Below, in pieces: positions 44,657 to 53,594 of a stretch of 64,000 nucleotides of DNA. The position numbers and the translations under genes are program-made. The notes beneath the pieces are model-generated. The model searched no databases. It was not told the origin of the DNA and worked only from the letters and a program-made list of their open reading frames with translations. This DNA comes from Pseudomonas sp. JUb42 (GTDB taxonomy: Bacteria; Pseudomonadota; Gammaproteobacteria; Pseudomonadales; Pseudomonadaceae). The stretch covers positions 62,001 to 126,000 of the forward strand of contig NZ_JANUFD010000011.1 in assembly GCF_024807945.1 (NCBI RefSeq), read 5' to 3'. The stretch's first letter is position 1; each line of letters begins with the position of its first letter.

Positions 44657-46126
44657 TTAGCCGACCCTGTAATTAGGCGCTTCTTTGGTGATCTGTACGT
44701 CATGCACGTGGGATTCGGCCATGCCGGCACCGGTGATGCGGACGAACTCAGGCTTGGTGCGCATCTCTTCGATGTCGGCACTGCCGGTGTAGCCCATGGA
44801 GGAACGCAGCCCACCCATCAGCTGATGGATGATGGCCGACAGCGAGCCTTTGTAGGCAACACGGCCTTCGATACCTTCCGGCACCAGCTTCTCGGCGCCT
44901 TCGGACGAATCCTGGAAGTAGCGGTCCGAAGAGCCCTGGGCCTGGGACATGGCGCCCAGCGAGCCCATGCCGCGGTAAGCCTTGTAGGAGCGGCCCTGGA
45001 ACAGTTCGATCTCGCCCGGTGCTTCTTCAGTACCGGCGAACATCGAACCCATCATCACGCAGCTTGCGCCGGCAACGATGGCCTTGGACAGGTCGCCGGA
45101 GTAGCGGATACCGCCGTCGGCGATCAGGGGAATACCCGTGCCTTCAAGGGCTTCGGCAACGTTGGCGATGGCGCTGATCTGTGGCACGCCGACACCGGCG
45201 ACGATGCGCGTGGTGCAGATCGAGCCAGGGCCGATACCGACCTTGACCGCATCGGCGCCAGCGGCAACCAGTGCCTTGGCAGCGGCGCCAGTGGCGATGT
45301 TGCCACCGATGACCTGGACTTCAGGGAAGTTCTCTTTGACCCAGCGAACGCGGTCAATTACGCCTTTGGAGTGACCGTGGGCAGTGTCGACCACCACCAC
45401 GTCAACACCGGCGGCAACCAGTGCGGAAACGCGCTCACCGGTGTCCTTGCCAGTACCGACAGCGGCACCGACGCGCAGACGACCCTGGTCGTCCTTGCTG
45501 GCCAGCGGGTAGGCCTTGGATTTTTCGATGTCCTTGACGGTCATCATGCCCTTGAGGGCGAAGTTGCCGTCAACGATCAGGACTTTTTCCAGGCGGTGCT
45601 TGTGCAGCAACTCGCGCACTTCGTACTTGTCGGCGCCTTCGCGCACGGTGACCAGACGCTCTTTAGGCGTCATCACTTCGCGCACGGGGATATCCAGACG
45701 GGTTTCGAAGCGGATGTCGCGGGACGTCACGATGCCGACCAGGTCGCCATTGTGCAGCACCGGAACACCGGAAATGTTGTTCTGACGGGTCAGTTCGAAC
45801 AAGTCGCGAACTGTGGCGTCGGCCTCGATGGTGATCGGGTCCTTGACCACACCGGCTTCGAACTTCTTGACCTTGCGAACTTCGGCAGCCTGCTGCTCGA
45901 TGGTCATGTTCTTGTGGATGATACCGATACCGCCTTCCTGAGCCATGGCAATGGCCAGACGGGCTTCAGTCACGGTGTCCATCGCAGCGGAGACCAAGGG
46001 GATATTCAGTTCGATGCCACGGGTCAAACGGGTTTTCAGACTGACTTCATTAGGCAGTACCTCGGAATAACCGGGCACAAGGAGAATGTCGTCGAAAGTA
46101 AGGGCTTCTTGGCTGATACGCAGCAT
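44657..46126 (-). CDS. guaB: Inosine-5'-monophosphate dehydrogenase
   Basis: Oxidises IMP to XMP, the first committed step to GMP. The 489 residues form a TIM barrel interrupted by a CBS pair (about 95-205, SGVPVLHNGDLVGIVTSRDIRF). The active-site loop with catalytic Cys is GIGPGSICTTRIVAG, and IADGGIRYSGDLSKAI and the flap EGIEGRVAYKG follow. ATG 46126 is chosen (MLRISQEALTFDDILLVP). A strong sigma-70-like promoter lies at 46163-46191. Confidence 0.98.
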   Translation of the reverse strand: MLRISQEALTFDDILLVPGYSEVLPNEVSLKTRLTRGIELNIPLVSAAMDTVTEARLAIAMAQEGGIGIIHKNMTIEQQAAEVRKVKKFEAGVVKDPITIEADATVRDLFELTRQNNISGVPVLHNGDLVGIVTSRDIRFETRLDIPVREVMTPKERLVTVREGADKYEVRELLHKHRLEKVLIVDGNFALKGMMTVKDIEKSKAYPLASKDDQGRLRVGAAVGTGKDTGERVSALVAAGVDVVVVDTAHGHSKGVIDRVRWVKENFPEVQVIGGNIATGAAAKALVAAGADAVKVGIGPGSICTTRIVAGVGVPQISAIANVAEALEGTGIPLIADGGIRYSGDLSKAIVAGASCVMMGSMFAGTEEAPGEIELFQGRSYKAYRGMGSLGAMSQAQGSSDRYFQDSSEGAEKLVPEGIEGRVAYKGSLSAIIHQLMGGLRSSMGYTGSADIEEMRTKPEFVRITGAGMAESHVHDVQITKEAPNYRVG

Positions 46127-46162
46127 CGCGGGGGCTCCCAGGCGGGAAATTGGAAGCGCGCC

Positions 46163-46191
46163 ATTATACCCAGACACCCCCCGTCACTCAA
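46163..46191 (-). promoter_or_regulatory. Sigma-70-like promoter of guaBA
   Basis: On the minus strand TTGAGT (46186-46191), a 17-base spacer, then a perfect TATAAT (46163-46168), about 37 bases upstream of the guaB start codon. Confidence 0.75.
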
Positions 46192-46220
46192 TGTAAACCT
46201 CAGGCTAATTCACGATTACC

Positions 46221-46769
46221 TTATAAATATACTTTTACCCAGGAAACCGGACGGTCCAGGCGCTCGGCAAACTCATCAAGAAAGCTTTGTTTGAACGAGG
46301 CTTGCAGCCAGTCATTAAAGATAAAACCGAGGTTGGAAAAGCCGCAGGGCTCAAGAAACAGAAAGCCATTGATGTCATCTTCGTGACGGCATTCGGGGCA
46401 GGTGAAGTTATCGGTATGGCCGGGCATCCAGTCTTCCAGGCTGTCGAACAGCGCCTCGCCGATCTCGCGCCGGCACTCCGGGCAGCCGGCTTCCTCGGCA
46501 AAATCCTTGAGCGGGGTATAGATGCAACGCTTGGTGACAATCTCCAGGCCGTTGACCGCCTGGCCGAACGGCAGCGCGTCGGGGTGTTCCACCACACGGC
46601 GGGCGCCGGGGGCGATGGCGTAGGCCATCTTGTTGTAGGTCCGCCCGCAGGTACTGAGCTGTTCCTCGACCACATCGAGTTTCACCAGCCAGCGCAGGAT
46701 CAACCGCGCCCGGGCTTCGTGGCCGGGGAAGGAGGATATCTGCGGGACGATAATGCTTTGGGTGTTCAT
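46221..46769 (-). CDS. Conserved protein of unknown function with paired CPxC zinc-ribbon motifs
   Basis: A 182-residue cytosolic protein without signal or membrane segments. It has two CPEC motifs (AGCPECRREIGE and FTCPECRHEDDING) about 30 residues apart, able to form one zinc ribbon, and a single earlier Cys (KRCIYTP). The C-terminal half (FLFLEPCGFSNLGFIFNDW) is aromatic. I recognise it only as a conserved Pseudomonas hypothetical; some databases label relatives sugar ABC transporter ATPase, but no ATPase motif is present. It sits upstream of guaB on the same strand with its own leader. Confidence 0.8.
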   Translation of the reverse strand: MNTQSIIVPQISSFPGHEARARLILRWLVKLDVVEEQLSTCGRTYNKMAYAIAPGARRVVEHPDALPFGQAVNGLEIVTKRCIYTPLKDFAEEAGCPECRREIGEALFDSLEDWMPGHTDNFTCPECRHEDDINGFLFLEPCGFSNLGFIFNDWLQASFKQSFLDEFAERLDRPVSWVKVYL

Positions 46770-46815
46770 TTAAAAACCTGTGCCGTGTGCGCTTCTATAT
46801 ATGAAGGTGCGTTTT

Positions 46816-46904
46816 GTGGGAGCGGATTCATCCGCGAAGCGGTATCCCAGACACTGAAGCCATATCGAATGTACCGGCCTCTTCGCGAATGAATTCGCTC
46901 CCAC
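46816..46904. repeat. REP-pair hairpin (copy 4)
   Basis: Left arm 46816-46838 (GTGGGAGCGGATTCATCCGCG...) and right arm 46882-46904 (...GAATTCGCTCCCAC). The left arm has two A/T to G/C changes, so pairing includes G-U pairs. It lies between the divergent zinc-ribbon gene and xseA and just upstream of the xseA start. Confidence 0.85.
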
Positions 46905-46960
46905 AGACGACTGGCCGCGGATTATACCCATTCCCCGGCAATGCCTTTATGATGCCGCAC

Positions 46961-48340
46961 ATGATTAAAGACCCCTTCGCAAGACTCGGCCTCGACCGGG
47001 AAGTCCTTACCGTCAGCCAGCTCAATGGCCGTGCACGGGTGTTGCTGGAAGATGTGTTCAGCAATATCTGGGTCGAGGGCGAGATCTCCAACCTGTCGCG
47101 CCCAGCCTCGGGCCATGTCTATTTCACCCTCAAGGACTCCGGCGCCCAGGTGCGTTGCGCGCTGTTCCGCCAGAGCGCGGCGCGGGTGCGGCAGGCACTG
47201 AAGGACGGTTTGCAGGTCAAGGTACGCGGCAAGGTCTCGCTGTTCGAAGGTCGTGGCGATTACCAGTTGATCCTCGATACCGTCGAACCGGCCGGTGATG
47301 GCGCCCTGCGCCTGGCCTTCGAGGCGCTCAAGGACAAGCTCAACGCCGAAGGCCTGTTCAGTGCCGAGCGCAAGGTGCCGCTGCCCCTGCATCCGCAACG
47401 CATCGGCATTGTCAGCTCGCCTACCGGCGCGGTGATTCGCGACATCATCAGCGTATTCCGTCGCCGCGCGCCTCAGGTCGAACTGACTCTGATTCCTACG
47501 GCCGTTCAGGGCCGCGAAGCCATCAACCAGATCGTCCGCGCCCTCAAGTTGGCCGATGGCCGGGGCTTCGATGCGCTGATCCTGGCCCGGGGCGGTGGCT
47601 CTCTGGAAGACCTGTGGTGCTTCAACGAAGAAGCCGTGGCCCGGGCCATCGATGCCTGTGTCACGCCGATTGTCAGTGCGGTGGGCCATGAAACAGATGT
47701 ATCGATCAGCGATTTCGTCGCCGACGTCCGCGCACCGACGCCCTCGGCCGCCGCCGAACTGCTGGCCCCGGATACCAGCGACCTGCATCGCCGCGTGGAA
47801 AACCTGCAACGCCGCCTGATCAGCCGCATGCAGGATCGCCTGATGCGTGACCGTCTGCGTCTGGAAGGGGTGTCGCGACGCTTGCGTCATCCCGGCGAGC
47901 GTCTGCGTCAACAGGCTCAGCGCCTCGATGAGCTGGACCTGCGCCTGCGTCGCGCCTTCGAGCAGCTGGGCCATAAGCGTCAGGTGCGTCTGGCCCACCT
48001 GCAAAGCCGCCTCGCTGCTCAGCATCCGGGCCGCACTCTGGCCTTCCTGCGTCAACGCCTGGAAGTACTGGCCGAGCGCCTGCCCCGAGCGATCCGCGAG
48101 AATCTCAAGACCCGCCGCCTGCAATTGCAGAGTCAGGTGCAGACCCTGCATGTGGTCAGCCCGCTGGCCACCCTGGGCCGGGGCTACAGCATCCTGCTCG
48201 ACGAGCGCGGCCATGCCATCCGCCGCGCCGAACAGACAAAACCTGGCCAGCGCCTGACCGCGCGCCTGGGCGAAGGCGAGCTGCAAGTGCGGGTCGAAGA
48301 CAACCACCTGACGCCCGTCACCCTCTCTTTACTGGATTGA
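46961..48340 (+). CDS. xseA: Exodeoxyribonuclease VII large subunit
   Basis: Catalytic subunit of exonuclease VII, degrading single-stranded DNA in both directions. The 459 residues have an N-terminal OB-fold (LTVSQLNGRARVLLEDVFSNIWVEGEISNL), the catalytic core (RIGIVSSPTGAVIRDI, ILARGGGSLEDLWCFNEE, VGHETDVSISDFVADVRAPTPSAAAELL) and an arginine-rich coiled coil. ATG 46961 is chosen; ATG 46949 is possible. The open frame extends upstream through the REP copy, but that part is not protein-like. The M23 gene follows after 8 bases. Confidence 0.96.
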   Translation: MIKDPFARLGLDREVLTVSQLNGRARVLLEDVFSNIWVEGEISNLSRPASGHVYFTLKDSGAQVRCALFRQSAARVRQALKDGLQVKVRGKVSLFEGRGDYQLILDTVEPAGDGALRLAFEALKDKLNAEGLFSAERKVPLPLHPQRIGIVSSPTGAVIRDIISVFRRRAPQVELTLIPTAVQGREAINQIVRALKLADGRGFDALILARGGGSLEDLWCFNEEAVARAIDACVTPIVSAVGHETDVSISDFVADVRAPTPSAAAELLAPDTSDLHRRVENLQRRLISRMQDRLMRDRLRLEGVSRRLRHPGERLRQQAQRLDELDLRLRRAFEQLGHKRQVRLAHLQSRLAAQHPGRTLAFLRQRLEVLAERLPRAIRENLKTRRLQLQSQVQTLHVVSPLATLGRGYSILLDERGHAIRRAEQTKPGQRLTARLGEGELQVRVEDNHLTPVTLSLLD

Positions 48341-48348
48341 GCCAAACC

Positions 48349-49173
48349 ATGCTGCGTGTTATTGCCCCTCTGTTCGCCCTATGCCTGGCCCTGCCCGCCT
48401 ACGCCGACAGCTATATAAGCCGCGCACTGAACAAGCCGGTGCCCGGCGGCGTCGCAGTGGTCGACCTTGGCGCTGCCGCCCAGGCACCCAAGGCCACGTT
48501 CCAGGGCAAACAGGTATTGGTGGTCAAGGAACAGGACAACCACTGGCTGGCCATCGTCGGCCTGCCCCTGACCCTCAAGCCCGGCAATCAGCAAGTCAGC
48601 AGCGGCAATCGCCAGCTGAGCTTCGTGGTCGGCAGCAAGAAATACCCGGAGCAGCACATCACTTTACAGAACAAGCGCCAGGTCAACCCTGAACCCCAGG
48701 ACCTCAAGCGCATCGAGAAAGAGCAAGCCTTGCAGTTCGCCGCCTATCGCAGCTTCAGCCCCGTAACCCCGAGCAACCTGATCCTCGACAAGCCGGTGGA
48801 TGGCCCGCTGTCGAGCAAGTTCGGCGTGCGCCGCTTCTTCAACGGCGAAGAGCGCAACCCGCACTCGGGCCTGGACTTCGCTGTGCCGGCCGGTACACCG
48901 ATCAAGTCGCCGGCTGCTGGCAAGGTGATTCTGATTGGCGACTACTTCTTTAACGGCAACACGGTATTCGTCGACCACGGCCAAGGCTTTATCAGCATGT
49001 TCTGTCATATGTCGAAAATCGACGTGAAGGTCGGCGATGCCGTGCCTCGTGGCGGCGTCGTAGGACGCGTCGGCTCCACCGGCCGCGCGACCGGGCCGCA
49101 TATGCACTGGAATGTCAGCCTCAATGATGCGCGGGTTGATCCGGCGATCTTTATTGGCGCTTTTCAGCCTTGA
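48349..49173 (+). CDS. M23 family metallopeptidase (periplasmic)
   Basis: A 274-residue exported protein: signal peptide (MLRVIAPLFALCLALPAYA), an N-terminal beta domain and a C-terminal lysostaphin-type M23 domain (about 165-270). Zinc ligands are intact: NPHSGLDFAVPAGTP (HxxxD) and GPHMHWNVSL (HxH), with ISMFCHMSKIDV between. Likely a DD-endopeptidase on peptidoglycan crosslinks. It begins 8 bases after the xseA stop, so they are co-transcribed. Its 3' end overlaps the convergent gene by 10 bases. Confidence 0.93.
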   Translation: MLRVIAPLFALCLALPAYADSYISRALNKPVPGGVAVVDLGAAAQAPKATFQGKQVLVVKEQDNHWLAIVGLPLTLKPGNQQVSSGNRQLSFVVGSKKYPEQHITLQNKRQVNPEPQDLKRIEKEQALQFAAYRSFSPVTPSNLILDKPVDGPLSSKFGVRRFFNGEERNPHSGLDFAVPAGTPIKSPAAGKVILIGDYFFNGNTVFVDHGQGFISMFCHMSKIDVKVGDAVPRGGVVGRVGSTGRATGPHMHWNVSLNDARVDPAIFIGAFQP

Positions 49174-49505
49174 AAGTCATCGCGTTCCGGATCCAGCCAG
49201 CGCAGAGCTTCTGCACGAAGCTCTTCGCTGAATCCGCTGACCTCTTCCTCGGTCAGCAACTGCCTCACGCATATACCCATCAAATAGAGTCGAGCATGGG
49301 TACGGGAAAAACCGACGCTATCGAACACGTCTCTTACTTCCTTGATCCCGGCATTCAAAGCGTCACGGGTTTCATGGACCAACTCCCGGCTGGTTTTGCC
49401 CTCGCTGGTAATAGCTTTTTGCGCTTCGACCAAGATGCGGTCATATAAGCGCTCCACAGCCAGGTCTCGTAGCTTGCTGAACAATTTCCAATCAGACTCT
49501 TTCAT
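49164..49505 (-). CDS. Small conserved helical protein of unknown function
   Basis: A 113-residue cytosolic protein, predicted almost all alpha-helical (KESDWKLFSKLRDLAVERLYDRILVEAQKAI; THARLYLMGICVRQLLTEEEVSGFSEEL). No motif I can name. ATG 49505 has GGAG upstream. Similar to conserved Pseudomonas hypotheticals. It is convergent with the M23 gene, overlapping it by 10 bases at the 3' ends. Confidence 0.8.
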   Translation of the reverse strand: MKESDWKLFSKLRDLAVERLYDRILVEAQKAITSEGKTSRELVHETRDALNAGIKEVRDVFDSVGFSRTHARLYLMGICVRQLLTEEEVSGFSEELRAEALRWLDPERDDFQG

Positions 49506-49867
49506 CGAGATACTCCTGATCAGGAAGAAATACAGATTTTAACCAATGGCGCAACAACCAGCCTGCGCAGCGACGAAATACCACGCAATAAAAATTCAAA
49601 TAGCGCTGAATTTCAGAGATTAATCCTGTCATCTCAGTACAAGACAAAGATTCCTATCAATTTTCCGCAACAGCTTGCCAACTTTCACCCCAATGGGTAC
49701 GGTTGGCCTTATGAAAACTGCTCAAACCCTCATTCTGTTGCGCCAGCATTGCTGTCTCAGCCTGGTCAGTGCCCGACTGCCAAGCTAGATCGCTGTGCCT
49801 CGCCCTGTCTCGTTTAATACGGTGGCCGCCTCTTCTCGGCCTCTTCAGTACCCAAGGATTAGCTTCC
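49506..49867 (+). other. leuA leader region
   Basis: A 362-base stretch between the divergent helical-protein gene and leuA. The half nearest leuA carries the candidate leader peptide (49711-49788) and a GGCCG/CGGCC hairpin just before leuA. The left part is A/T-rich and probably holds the promoters. No other gene is seen. Confidence 0.5.
49711..49788 (+). CDS. Candidate leucine-rich leader peptide upstream of leuA
   Basis: A 25-codon frame, ATG 49711 to TAG 49786-49788, reading MKTAQTLILLRQHCC and then LSLVSARLPS: six Leu, one Ile and two Val. It lies 79 bases before the leuA start in the transcript direction. The following GGCCG (about 49823) / CGGCC (about 49836) hairpin is followed by TCTTC, a weak terminator. 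This fits a transcription-attenuation leader for leucine, but the Leu codons are spread and the Shine-Dalgarno is weak, so the call is tentative. Confidence 0.45.
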   Translation: MKTAQTLILLRQHCCLSLVSARLPS

Positions 49868-51547
<1,680 letters not shown>

Positions 51548-51560
51548 ACGCTGCGGTGAT

Positions 51561-51590
51561 AAAAAAAGGCCCTTTTCAGGGCCTTTTTTA
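51561..51590 (+). terminator. Intrinsic terminator of leuA
   Basis: AAAAAAAGGCCC (51561-51572) / GGGCCTTTTTTA (51579-51590) around TTTTCA; both sides have A/T runs, so it may act in both directions. Confidence 0.9.
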
Positions 51591-51630
51591 TTGCGTGTGT
51601 CCGGATATGCCGACCTGGGTTGATGTACAT

Positions 51631-51700
51631 GTAGGAGCTGCCGCAGGCTGCGAACCGGTTTACACGACATACCGCTTTCGCAGCCTGCGGCAGCTCCTAC
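51631..51700. repeat. Second-class REP hairpin (GTAGGAGCTGCCGCAGG)
   Basis: Perfect 24-base inverted repeat: the left arm 51631-51654 begins GTAGGAGCTGCCGCAGG and the right arm 51677-51700 ends CCTGCGGCAGCTCCTAC, 22-base spacer. It is a distinct family from the GGGAGCGAATTC copies, found between leuA and the FlxA-like genes. Confidence 0.9.
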
Positions 51701-51745
51701 AAAAAACCATTCCAATTCAGCGGCTGTAGTTACCGCAATACTCGG

Positions 51746-52171
51746 TCACGCAGTGGTGTCGACACTACCCTTGGCCTGGGCCTGCATCATCTGCATCAAT
51801 GCCCCCTGCTCGGCACCCAATTCGGCGGTAGTTCCGGATATCTGCTGCTGGATCGCCATCACCTGCTGCGCCTTGATCTCTTCGGGAGCCTTGGATTGCT
51901 GCGCGGCCGCCAGTTGCTTCATCTGTTCCTGCAGGCGCTTCTGGGTTTCCTTGATCCGCTCTTTCAACTGCTCGATGGCCTGCTCGGCAGGCGAACCGCC
52001 GGAACTCTTGGCACCCGAGCCATTGGTGTTCTGGGCCGGTTTGGACACCGAGGCTTTCAGGTTCACACCCACTGTAGTGGCATCAGGGTTGGCTTTATCC
52101 TGATCAGCTTTAGATGCAAGCGTGAACGCGCTGCTGTAGAGGTTCAGCGAACTCGTATTGATGGTGGTCAT
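51746..52171 (-). CDS. FlxA-like coiled-coil protein (paralogue 1)
   Basis: A 141-residue protein without signal peptide: conserved N-terminus (TINTSSLNLYSSAFT), a Ser/Gly/Lys-rich linker, a coiled coil (about 62-125, IEQLKERIKETQKRLQEQMKQL) and the C-terminal tail GSVDTTA. Similar in shape to FlxA, a flagellar class III protein of unknown function. ATG 52171 has AGGAG upstream. A strong sigma-28-like promoter is at 52197-52223. Its closest relative is the next gene, sharing N-terminus, coil and tail, so they are tandem paralogues. Confidence 0.82.
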   Translation of the reverse strand: MTTINTSSLNLYSSAFTLASKADQDKANPDATTVGVNLKASVSKPAQNTNGSGAKSSGGSPAEQAIEQLKERIKETQKRLQEQMKQLAAAQQSKAPEEIKAQQVMAIQQQISGTTAELGAEQGALMQMMQAQAKGSVDTTA

Positions 52172-52196
52172 GGCGAACTCCTGTTATGTAGAGCGG

Positions 52197-52223
52197 CTAT
52201 CGACCAATACCGGCAAAACTTGA
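52197..52223 (-). promoter_or_regulatory. Sigma-28 (FliA)-like promoter of FlxA-like paralogue 1
   Basis: On the minus strand TCAAGTTT (52216-52223), an 11-base spacer, then GTCGATAG (52197-52204). The enterobacterial sigma-28 consensus is TAAAGTTT-N11-GCCGATAA: 7 of 8 and 6 of 8 matches at exact spacing. It ends 25 bases before the start codon. Confidence 0.65.
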
Positions 52224-52243
52224 ATCAGCGACAAGACAAAGAG

Positions 52244-52264
52244 CCCGCAACCTGAGGTTGCGAG
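52244..52264 (-). terminator. Hairpin after FlxA-like paralogue 2
   Basis: CCCGCAACC (52244-52252) / GGTTGCGAG (52256-52264) with a TGA loop, core GCAACC/GGTTGC. On the minus strand it is followed by CTCTTTGTCTTG. A modest terminator separating the two paralogues, placed just upstream of the promoter of paralogue 1. Confidence 0.55.
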
Positions 52265-52300
52265 CATCTTGTGTCACACCGGGTAACGCTTGAAAACGAA

Positions 52301-52741
52301 TCAGGCGGTAGTGTCGATACCGCCGCTGCTTTCCAGTTGCATCAGGGCTGCCTGCTGGGTCGACAGGGTTGCCGTGGTGCTGGCAATCTGGCTTTGAGCA
52401 GCCATGACTTTCACCTGTTTCTCTTCGTCGGAGCCCTTGGCCGCCTGCGCGGCAGCGAGTTGCTGCTGTTGTTCCTGCAACTGCTTCTGGGTTTCCTTGA
52501 TCTGGGCTTCCAGCTTCGCGATGCTGTCCTGGGTCGCGGTGCTCGACGACGAACCACCACCACCGCCACCGGCCGCACCACCACCGGACGACGCCTTGGC
52601 GCCGCTCACATCGGCAGTGGCCGTGGTCGAAGAGGTGCTGCTGGAATCAGTCGCAGTGGTGTCGTCGGTCGTATTGCTCTTCACCGAAACAGTGAACGAA
52701 GACGAGTACAAGCTGAGGGATGAGGTGCTGATGCTGGTCAC
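52301..52741 (-). CDS. FlxA-like coiled-coil protein (paralogue 2)
   Basis: A 146-residue protein without signal peptide, paralogous to the gene at 51746: N-terminus TSISTSSLSLYSSSFTVS, a long Ser/Thr/Gly low-complexity linker (about 28-70), a coiled coil (about 75-130, IAKLEAQIKETQKQLQEQQQQL) and the tail GGIDTTA. GTG 52741 is the start, with GGAGG eight bases upstream. A sigma-28-like promoter precedes it at about 52770-52797. Function unknown; flagellar-regulon membership is inferred. Confidence 0.82.
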   Translation of the reverse strand: MTSISTSSLSLYSSSFTVSVKSNTTDDTTATDSSSTSSTTATADVSGAKASSGGGAAGGGGGGSSSSTATQDSIAKLEAQIKETQKQLQEQQQQLAAAQAAKGSDEEKQVKVMAAQSQIASTTATLSTQQAALMQLESSGGIDTTA

Positions 52742-52769
52742 TTGGGGAGCCTCCTGATTGATATGGCTA

Positions 52770-52797
52770 ATATCGACCCCCGCGCCCCATAACTGTA
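52770..52797 (-). promoter_or_regulatory. Sigma-28 (FliA)-like promoter of FlxA-like paralogue 2
   Basis: On the minus strand TACAGTTA, then 12 bases, then GTCGATAT (52770-52777); the spacing is one base longer than the consensus. Same -10 core (GTCGATA) as the promoter of paralogue 1, ending 28 bases before the GTG start. Confidence 0.5.
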
Positions 52798-52802
52798 GCT
52801 AA

Positions 52803-53594
52803 TTAGTGTATCTCGAATGTATCAGCGTCGAGATATGCCGGAAACCTCGAGCGGTAGGCCGCGAGTTCCGTGGCGCTCAGGGTCACTTGGAATACGCCGT
52901 CGGCCTCCCCTGCGCCAAACAGGCTTTCACCCTGGAAGTCCAGCACCTGGCTGTCACCGGTATAGGCGAAGCCTTTGCCATCAGTGCCGATACGATTGAC
53001 CGCCGCGACATAGCAGAGGTTTTCAATGGCCCGGGCTGGCAACAAACGGTTCCAGTGCAGGCGACGGGCGCCGGGCCAGTTGGCCGTATAAATCAGCAGG
53101 TCGGTGTCCTGGGCCGAACGGCTCCAGACCGGGAAACGCAGGTCGTAGCAGATCAGCGGGCGCACGCGCCAACCCTTGAGCTCGAACAGCACCTGGCGCT
53201 CACCAGGACTGTAGTGCTTGTGCTCACCGGCCATGCGGAACAGGTGGCGTTTGTCGTAGTGCTGTAACTCGCCATCAGGACGCGCCCACAGCAGGCGGTT
53301 GCGATGACTGCCGTCGGCGGCGCGGACAATCACGCTACCCGTGACCACGGCGTTCAAGCGTTTGGCCTGAGCCAGCATCCAGGCCGCCGTCGGACCGTTC
53401 TCCGGCTCAGCCAGCAGCTGCGATTCCATGCTGAAGCCGGTGGTGAACATCTCCGGCAAAATCACCAGGTCAGCGCCTTCGGCCTGATCAAGCAAGGCGT
53501 CGAAGTGCTCATGGTTGGCCTGACGGTCGTGCCAGGCCAGGGTGGTCTGGACCAGCACCACCTTGAGATCGGGTAACTCGCTTAGATCACGCAT
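52803..53594 (-). CDS. Omega-amidase, YafV/NIT2-like carbon-nitrogen hydrolase
   Basis: Nitrilase-superfamily amidase of 263 residues. Catalytic triad: Glu in VILPEMFTTGFSM, Lys in QHYDKRHLFRMAGE, Cys in RPLICYDLRFPVWSR. Similar to YafV, which hydrolyses alpha-ketoglutaramate and alpha-ketosuccinamate. ATG 53594 overlaps the 3' end of the aminotransferase gene by 13 bases; the aminotransferase produces alpha-keto acids and, with glutamine as donor, ketoglutaramate for this enzyme. Confidence 0.92.
   Translation of the reverse strand: MRDLSELPDLKVVLVQTTLAWHDRQANHEHFDALLDQAEGADLVILPEMFTTGFSMESQLLAEPENGPTAAWMLAQAKRLNAVVTGSVIVRAADGSHRNRLLWARPDGELQHYDKRHLFRMAGEHKHYSPGERQVLFELKGWRVRPLICYDLRFPVWSRSAQDTDLLIYTANWPGARRLHWNRLLPARAIENLCYVAAVNRIGTDGKGFAYTGDSQVLDFQGESLFGAGEADGVFQVTLSATELAAYRSRFPAYLDADTFEIH

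Noticed and set aside
46814..46960. Upstream extension of xseA through the REP pair
   Set aside because: The sequence is a repeat hairpin found elsewhere in noncoding gaps, and homology begins at ATG 46961.
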